From NCBI RefSeq assembly GCF_022414575.1, contig NZ_JADWYQ010000094.1, positions 1-8,018 on the forward strand: a stretch of DNA of 8,018 nucleotides, given 5' to 3'. The notes below the pieces were generated by a model. The model saw only the letters and a program-made list of their open reading frames with translations, ran no database searches and was not told the DNA's origin. How positions within the stretch are numbered: the stretch's first letter is position 1; each line of letters begins with the position of its first letter. Positions 5,419 through 8,018 of the stretch are shown here, in pieces. The DNA comes from Streptomyces sp. MUM 178J. GTDB lineage: Bacteria > Actinomycetota > Actinomycetes > Streptomycetales > Streptomycetaceae. Position numbers and translations under genes: made by a program.

Positions 5419-5883
5419 TCAGCCGTGGAAGTGGTTGCGCTTGAACGTGGCCTTGCGGATGTTCACGGTCGTGCCGCCCTGGCGGCCGCGTGTGCTGAAG
5501 AGCTGCACGGCGATCCATCCGCCGAAGATGACAGCGGCGAGGATGATGAGTTGGGTGATGAGCGCGGTGAGTGCGGCGATGAACGAGGTGAGCAGGATCA
5601 GCCCGCCGCACACGGCGAGGAACCCGACGCCTCCGAGGGCGACGTTCACCGCCGTGCGCGAGACGACCGGCTTGACCGCGACCGGTTCGGGCTGGGCGGG
5701 CTCGATGGCGTAGCCGGTGACGACCCGGCCGTCGGGCAGGACGATGCTCGCGACCGCCGGAACGGTGCCCGGCTGCACCGGCACGAGGGGCGCTGGCACG
5801 GCCGTGGCGGGCGCGAGCGGGGTGGGCTGGTGCACTTCCACGGCCCGCTGTGCGGGCGCATGCGGGGTGTGGTCGAGGTACAT
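5419..5883 (-). CDS. Small membrane protein with two transmembrane helices, possible spread protein
   Basis: The 154-residue product starts at ATG 5883 with GGAAGGGA about 8 bases upstream. Residues 1-70 are Pro/Ala/Val-rich and likely disordered, apart from a short strand pair SIVLPDGRVVTGYAI (46-60). Two hydrophobic stretches follow: about 78-99 (AVNVALGGVGFLAVCGGLIL) and about 105-129 (LTALITQLIILAAVIFGGWIA). The C-terminus (131-154) is basic and ends KATFKRNHFHG, probably cytoplasmic. Small membrane proteins at this place, next to tra, are often spread (Spd) proteins that help plasmid DNA move between hyphal compartments. The assignment here rests on topology and context only, since no Spd signature could be confirmed. 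It shares an operon with the gene 23 bases downstream. Confidence 0.78.
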   Translation of the reverse strand: MYLDHTPHAPAQRAVEVHQPTPLAPATAVPAPLVPVQPGTVPAVASIVLPDGRVVTGYAIEPAQPEPVAVKPVVSRTAVNVALGGVGFLAVCGGLILLTSFIAALTALITQLIILAAVIFGGWIAVQLFSTRGRQGGTTVNIRKATFKRNHFHG

Positions 5884-5973
5884 GCGGAATCCCTTCCGGT
5901 GCTCGGTGGGGGAGGCAGCGGCACTCCCTTCGGGGTGCGGTGTGGAGGGGTGTTTCGGGGGTCTGAGCAGGTA

Positions 5974-6062
5974 GCCTCCCCGCCTCCCTGAAGCGATGTT
6001 TGTGCTGATCAGGGCGGGGAGGCGGGCCCGGGGAGGGGGTTGGGGAGTTCTCCCCGCCTCCC
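5974..6062. repeat. CTCCCCGCCTCCC direct repeats with an inverted copy between them, downstream of tra
   Basis: CTCCCCGCCTCCC occurs exactly at 5976-5988 and 6050-6062. GGCGGGGAGGC (6013-6023), between them, is the reverse complement of part of each. A truncated copy, CTCCCCGC, is at 6081-6088 over the tra stop. A small inverted repeat GGGGAG-TT-CTCCCC spans 6042-6055. In the minus-strand RNA the central segment can pair with either flank but not both. The array fills most of the 204-bp gap 5884-6087 between tra and the membrane protein gene, which has no credible ORF. It may end the tra transcript, regulate read-through, or serve as a protein-binding site. Confidence 0.6.
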
Positions 6063-6087
6063 CCGGCCGGACTCTGGTTCCTCCCCG

Positions 6088-8018
6088 CTACTGGGAGGCG
6101 GAAGCGGAACCGATGGTGTCGCGGTTGGCGAGGGCGCGTGCCACGTCGTCTCGGCGTACGACCATGACCCCGTGGGACTTCTTGGGCTCCTGGCCGTGCT
6201 CCTCCAGCAGCCGCTTCAACCGTCCGTTGTTCCACTCGCGGTAGACGGCCGTGTCCAGGGCGTGCAGCCGCTTGAGGACCTCGTCGGTGCGCAGCCGCGC
6301 CGCGTCGCCGATGACGGTGGCGACGTCGGCGAGCGGGTCGCGCTCCTCGTCTCGTTCGATGACGCGCAGGGTCGTGGCCCCCTCGCGCAGGGCCTTGGCT
6401 CGGGCGGCGATTTCGGCGGCGGGGTCGTCGTCGATGAAGTGGGTGCGCACGGTGATGGACGCCTGCCCGGCGGGGATGGCGATGCCGTCGGAGGCGACGA
6501 CGAGGGTGCCCTTGTCCAGACCCTGCCGGAGCAGGTGCGGGGCGGCACCGGCGTTGACGGCCTTGGCCCCGAGCGCCATCTCAGCCTGCGATTCGGTGCC
6601 GACCACGAGGGAGGCGCGGGTGTGGGCGCCCTCGCGGACCAGCTTGGGAAGGTTCTGGTCGGTGGGGTCCTGCGTGCCCTGCCACATCAGCACGTCGACC
6701 GCACGGCCCTGGTTGTGCAGCTTGCGCACGGCCATGAAGTACCGGGAGGTGGCCTTGGAACCGCCGTAGGGCCGCTTGTCCTCGCCGACAACCGGGCACA
6801 TGAACGCCAACTGCGCCTCATCCACCACCACGATCAACGGCTCGAACACCACGGTCGGGTCGTTGCGGCGCGCCTCGATCCGCCGGTTCATCTCCTCGAC
6901 CGCGGCCTCAACCATCTCGGTCGCCTGGATCACGTGCTCGTCGGAGGGGCCCTCGATCAGGACCTGTGCGATGCCGTCGAACATGGCCCAGTCCCCGATC
7001 CCTTTCAGGTCGGCAATCCAGAACTGCACCGTGCGGTCCAGGGCCAGCCACAGGGCGAGCGCCCGCAGCGCGGCGGTCTTGCCCTGGTTGGACAGGCCCG
7101 TGACCAGCAGGTGGCGCTGATACACGCTCAACTCCGCCGCGTCGCCGCGCAGGTCCTGGCCCCACGGGGCGCGGCCGGTCTTGTAGTTCGCGGTCAGCGT
7201 CTCGTCCGTGACCAGCGGGGACGGGCCGATCGGCTCATCCAGCGCGCCCGAGTCGGCGATCCACAACCTGACCGTCCGTGCGGCTTCCGGGATGGTGATG
7301 AACACCTCGTGTTCGTGCCGGGTCAGGTTCTCGGCGAGCTTGCGGCGCTTGTTCTGCACCTCGTTGGTGGCCACCCCGGAGGGAAGGGTCACATCGACTT
7401 CCACACCGCATCCGGCGATCCGGATCGGACCGAGCATGCTCGCGCCGGCGTCGCCCATCTCCTTGATGGCGTTGCGCAGGGCGGGCACACCGAGGTCGCG
7501 CAGGGCCTTGACCACGATGGACGGGGTGATCGGCTCCCCCTCGCTGCCTCGGACGTTGGCGGGCAGCGCCCACGCGGGGGCGGCTTGCTGCTTGCGGCCG
7601 ACCGACCACAGGGCCAGCAGGGCGAGGAACGGGCCGATCGTCAGCGCCGGGCCCCACACGATCTGCACGATCCGGATCAGCAGGGCGATGAAGTCGACGG
7701 TCGCCGACAGCGGGGTGATGACGTCCCCGACGTGGCCGGTGTTGAGGGCCATCACGACGCCGAGGGCTACCAGGACACCGATACTCATCCCCGCGCCGAC
7801 GGCCACGCCCTTGGCGGCCTCCACGGGCGAGTGCAGGAGGTCCATGCGGCGGTGGTGGCGGGCGGCACGGAAACGCTGCAACCGCTCCTCCCACTCCTCA
7901 GCCGCTTCCAGGTTCCCCGCAGCTTCCGCCGCCCGGATCATCCGCTCATACCGGGACCCGGTACGGCCGTCCCACGCGCGACGGGCCACGATCCGCCCAC
8001 CGTTGAACGTGTACAGGC
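6088..8018 (-). CDS. tra: FtsK/SpoIIIE-type DNA translocase, conjugal transfer protein (5' end outside window)
   Basis: This is the transfer protein expected in an AICE: a membrane-anchored hexameric motor that pumps double-stranded DNA to a neighbouring compartment. Residue numbers count from GTG at 7989. A charged helical stretch (about 14-50) precedes hydrophobic segments at about 61-83 and 100-130. The motor domain has Walker A GLSNQGKT (298-305, K304), the strand FWIADLKGIGDW (323-334) and Walker B LIVVVDEAQ (D390, E391), followed by VLMWQGTQDP (433-442). The C-terminus (about 555-620) is a likely winged helix, as in TraB proteins that read short repeats at the transfer locus. The frame stays open from GTG 7989 to the right edge (LYTFNGGRI precedes it) and that GTG has only a weak ribosome site, so the real start may lie beyond the window. 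The stop is TAG at 6088-6090. Confidence 0.9.
   Translation of the reverse strand, partial: LYTFNGGRIVARRAWDGRTGSRYERMIRAAEAAGNLEAAEEWEERLQRFRAARHHRRMDLLHSPVEAAKGVAVGAGMSIGVLVALGVVMALNTGHVGDVITPLSATVDFIALLIRIVQIVWGPALTIGPFLALLALWSVGRKQQAAPAWALPANVRGSEGEPITPSIVVKALRDLGVPALRNAIKEMGDAGASMLGPIRIAGCGVEVDVTLPSGVATNEVQNKRRKLAENLTRHEHEVFITIPEAARTVRLWIADSGALDEPIGPSPLVTDETLTANYKTGRAPWGQDLRGDAAELSVYQRHLLVTGLSNQGKTAALRALALWLALDRTVQFWIADLKGIGDWAMFDGIAQVLIEGPSDEHVIQATEMVEAAVEEMNRRIEARRNDPTVVFEPLIVVVDEAQLAFMCPVVGEDKRPYGGSKATSRYFMAVRKLHNQGRAVDVLMWQGTQDPTDQNLPKLVREGAHTRASLVVGTESQAEMALGAKAVNAGAAPHLLRQGLDKGTLVVASDGIAIPAGQASITVRTHFIDDDPAAEIAARAKALREGATTLRVIERDEERDPLADVATVIGDAARLRTDEVLKRLHALDTAVYREWNNGRLKRLLEEHGQEPKKSHGVMVVRRDDVARALANRDTIGSASASQ

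Larger units (their letters stand above)
395..8018. mobile_element. Actinomycete integrative and conjugative element (AICE), prim-pol type, integrase-proximal part
   Basis: The order tra (FtsK-like), small membrane protein, unknown gene, prim-pol, helicase, xis, int is that of an AICE, with int at the edge beside the probable attachment site. All genes face the same way. There is an FtsK/SpoIIIE-type translocase and no relaxase or type IV secretion genes, as in this class, which moves double-stranded DNA. The left boundary is inferred to lie in or next to 305-394. The right boundary is beyond the window, as are any regulators of the KorSA/Pra kind and further spread genes. Confidence 0.88.

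Noticed and set aside
1673..7962. GACCCGGT octamers at 1673-1680 and 7955-7962, similar to TraB recognition repeats of Streptomyces plasmids
   Set aside because: Only two isolated copies were noticed, both inside genes and not clustered, so they do not make a transfer locus.

Overview
The window is very GC-rich, with actinobacterial codon use and purine-rich ribosome-binding sites, and the protein families point to Streptomyces or a close relative. It appears to hold the integrase-proximal end of an actinomycete integrative and conjugative element (AICE) together with a short piece of host chromosome. Every credible gene is on the minus strand, so transcription runs from the right edge towards the left.

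Layout from left to right. Positions 1-162 hold the first 54 codons of a host gene for a membrane-anchored protein, probably a penicillin-binding protein. Positions 163-304 are intergenic and carry a perfect 16-bp palindrome. Positions 305-394 encode 29 residues plus a stop that look like the extreme C-terminus of a bacterial protein O-mannosyltransferase (Pmt). I read this as the attachment-site remnant where the element meets the chromosome. Next come a strong terminator (416-450), the tyrosine integrase (454-1719), a stem-loop (1747-1778) and a small MerR-type helix-turn-helix excisionase (1796-2032). The 438-bp non-coding stretch 2033-2470 contains eleven copies of a G[AG]TGACGCA-like motif, then small hairpins and a bidirectional terminator. 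The replication module follows: an AAA+ helicase-like ATPase (2471-3949) and, two bases upstream of it, a primase-polymerase (3952-4839). A terminator-like hairpin (4879-4924) separates these from a conserved unknown protein (4931-5395) and a two-helix membrane protein (5419-5883). A 204-bp gap with CTCCCCGCCTCCC-type repeats then leads to an FtsK/SpoIIIE-type DNA translocase (6088 to beyond the right edge).

How the genes fit together. Int and Xis would integrate and excise the element. The prim-pol and helicase would replicate the excised circle, making this a prim-pol type AICE rather than a RepSA type. The translocase would move double-stranded DNA between mycelial compartments, with the small membrane protein perhaps helping spread. 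No relaxase is visible, as expected for this class. The KorSA/Pra-type regulators and the far attachment site are not in the window and would lie to the right.

The least explained parts are the motif array at 2083-2290, which could be an origin or an operator, and the apparent use of a protein gene's 3' end as integration site instead of a tRNA gene. No tRNA, rRNA, CRISPR array or insertion sequence was seen.
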